A stretch of 13,704 bases of DNA from Spirochaeta sp. GTDB taxonomy: Bacteria; Spirochaetota; Spirochaetia; DSM-27196; Alkalispirochaetaceae. The notes under the pieces are model-generated. The model did no database searches and was not told where the DNA came from. It saw nothing but the letters and a program-made list of their open reading frames with translations. Positions 13,236 to 13,704 of this stretch are shown here, in pieces. Where the stretch lies: positions 1 to 13,704 of the forward strand of contig JAQIBO010000434.1 in assembly GCA_027859055.1 (NCBI GenBank). The letters are read 5' to 3'. The translations under genes were made by a program, and so were the position numbers. Position 1 is the stretch's first letter; every line of letters starts with the position of its first letter.

Positions 13236-13704
13236 ATGTCAGAACACACAGTGTTGCAGGTTGAAAACCTGCAAAAGCGATACAAGAAGAACACCGTCCT
13301 GGATGGCGTCTCCTTTGAGGTCGGCGATGACGAGTTTGCGGTTTTGTACGGGTTGCCCGGCTCAGGCAAGTCGGTCATCTTGCGCACGATCATGGGGTTG
13401 GAACCGCCGGACGGCGGAACGATTGTGATTCGCGGAAACGACGCGGCGACGATGCTGCCGGGAGAGAGAAATATCGGGTACGTGCCACAGTCGTTTGCGC
13501 TGTTTCCCGACAAATCGGTGCGCGACAACATCGGGTATCCGCTCACCTTTACCGACACGCCGCGAGACGAGATTGCCGAGGCGGTGGACTCCGTGGCGAA
13601 GATGCTGCAGATCCAGGATCATCTGGAAAAGCTTCCGTCCCAGCTCTCCGGTGGCCAGAAGCAACGCGTCGCAATCGCCCGCGGGTTGGTGAAAAAGACG
13701 GGCC
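13236..13704 (+). CDS. Sugar ABC transporter ATP-binding protein, 3' end outside window
   Basis: The frame starts at the ATG three bases after the small membrane protein and stays open for 156 codons to the window edge. The visible part of the nucleotide-binding domain shows the A-loop aromatic Tyr16, Walker A Gly39-Leu-Pro-Gly-Ser-Gly-Lys45-Ser, the Q-loop Gln85 in Tyr-Val-Pro-Gln-Ser-Phe, and the ABC signature Leu137-Ser-Gly-Gly-Gln-Lys-Gln-Arg at 137-144. Walker B, the catalytic Glu, the H-loop and any C-terminal TOBE regulatory domain lie beyond the window. It should energise the two permeases. The stretch Ala-Leu-Phe-Pro-Asp-Lys-Ser-Val-Arg-Asp-Asn-Ile at 88-99 matches the MalK/MsmK/UgpC class (Leu-Tyr/Phe-Pro-His-Met-Thr-Val-x-x-Asn-Ile). 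Whether a second ATPase follows cannot be seen. Confidence 0.93.
   Translation, partial: MSEHTVLQVENLQKRYKKNTVLDGVSFEVGDDEFAVLYGLPGSGKSVILRTIMGLEPPDGGTIVIRGNDAATMLPGERNIGYVPQSFALFPDKSVRDNIGYPLTFTDTPRDEIAEAVDSVAKMLQIQDHLEKLPSQLSGGQKQRVAIARGLVKKTG

Overview
The window looks like a moderately GC-rich bacterial chromosome segment, most likely from a free-living member of the Spirochaetota. That placement is inference. It rests on the sugar-binding protein with a Phe-Ala-Gly-Gly-Gly-Gln-Glu type processing region and no lipobox, a lipoprotein with a relaxed lipobox, a MurA with Asp in place of the usual active-site Cys, and a YesM/YesN regulatory pair beside a sugar ABC operon. No RNA genes, insertion sequences, CRISPR arrays or integration sites were seen.

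Left half (1-5436), housekeeping: the 3' end of a J-domain (DnaJ-like) protein gene on the + strand runs convergently into murA on the - strand. murA lies 25 bases downstream of a gene for a secreted lipoprotein, and the two form a probable operon. A 70-base divergent gap separates the lipoprotein gene from thrC (threonine synthase, + strand). thrC converges on a - strand gene for a protein with the HD domain of CCA-adding/poly(A) polymerase enzymes, attached to an N-terminal nucleotidyltransferase-like head that has lost its signature residues.

Right half (5437-13704), a carbohydrate uptake and signalling locus: a sensor kinase of the YesM type and a receiver-AraC response regulator of the YesN type are on the - strand, two bases apart. 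They diverge from a + strand series: a PfkB-family sugar kinase, a family 1 solute-binding protein, two MalF/MalG-type permeases, a small three-helix membrane protein of unknown role, and an ABC ATPase cut by the window end. The last four genes are tightly coupled (4-base overlap, 1-base overlap, 3-base gap).

Working model: the kinase senses an extracellular sugar, possibly through the binding protein, and phosphorylates the regulator. The regulator then activates pfkB and the transporter. Upstream of both pfkB and the binding-protein gene there is a pair of TCCATAC direct repeats about two helical turns apart (22 and 23 bases start to start). Each pair lies at the same distance from a -10-like hexamer, the arrangement expected for an AraC-type activator. 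The binding-protein gene is flanked on both sides by strong stem-loops without U-tracts, which could set its expression above that of the permeases. The response regulator gene carries an A10 run just after the receiver domain, and slippage in either direction would give a receiver-only protein. The transported sugar cannot be told from the sequence.
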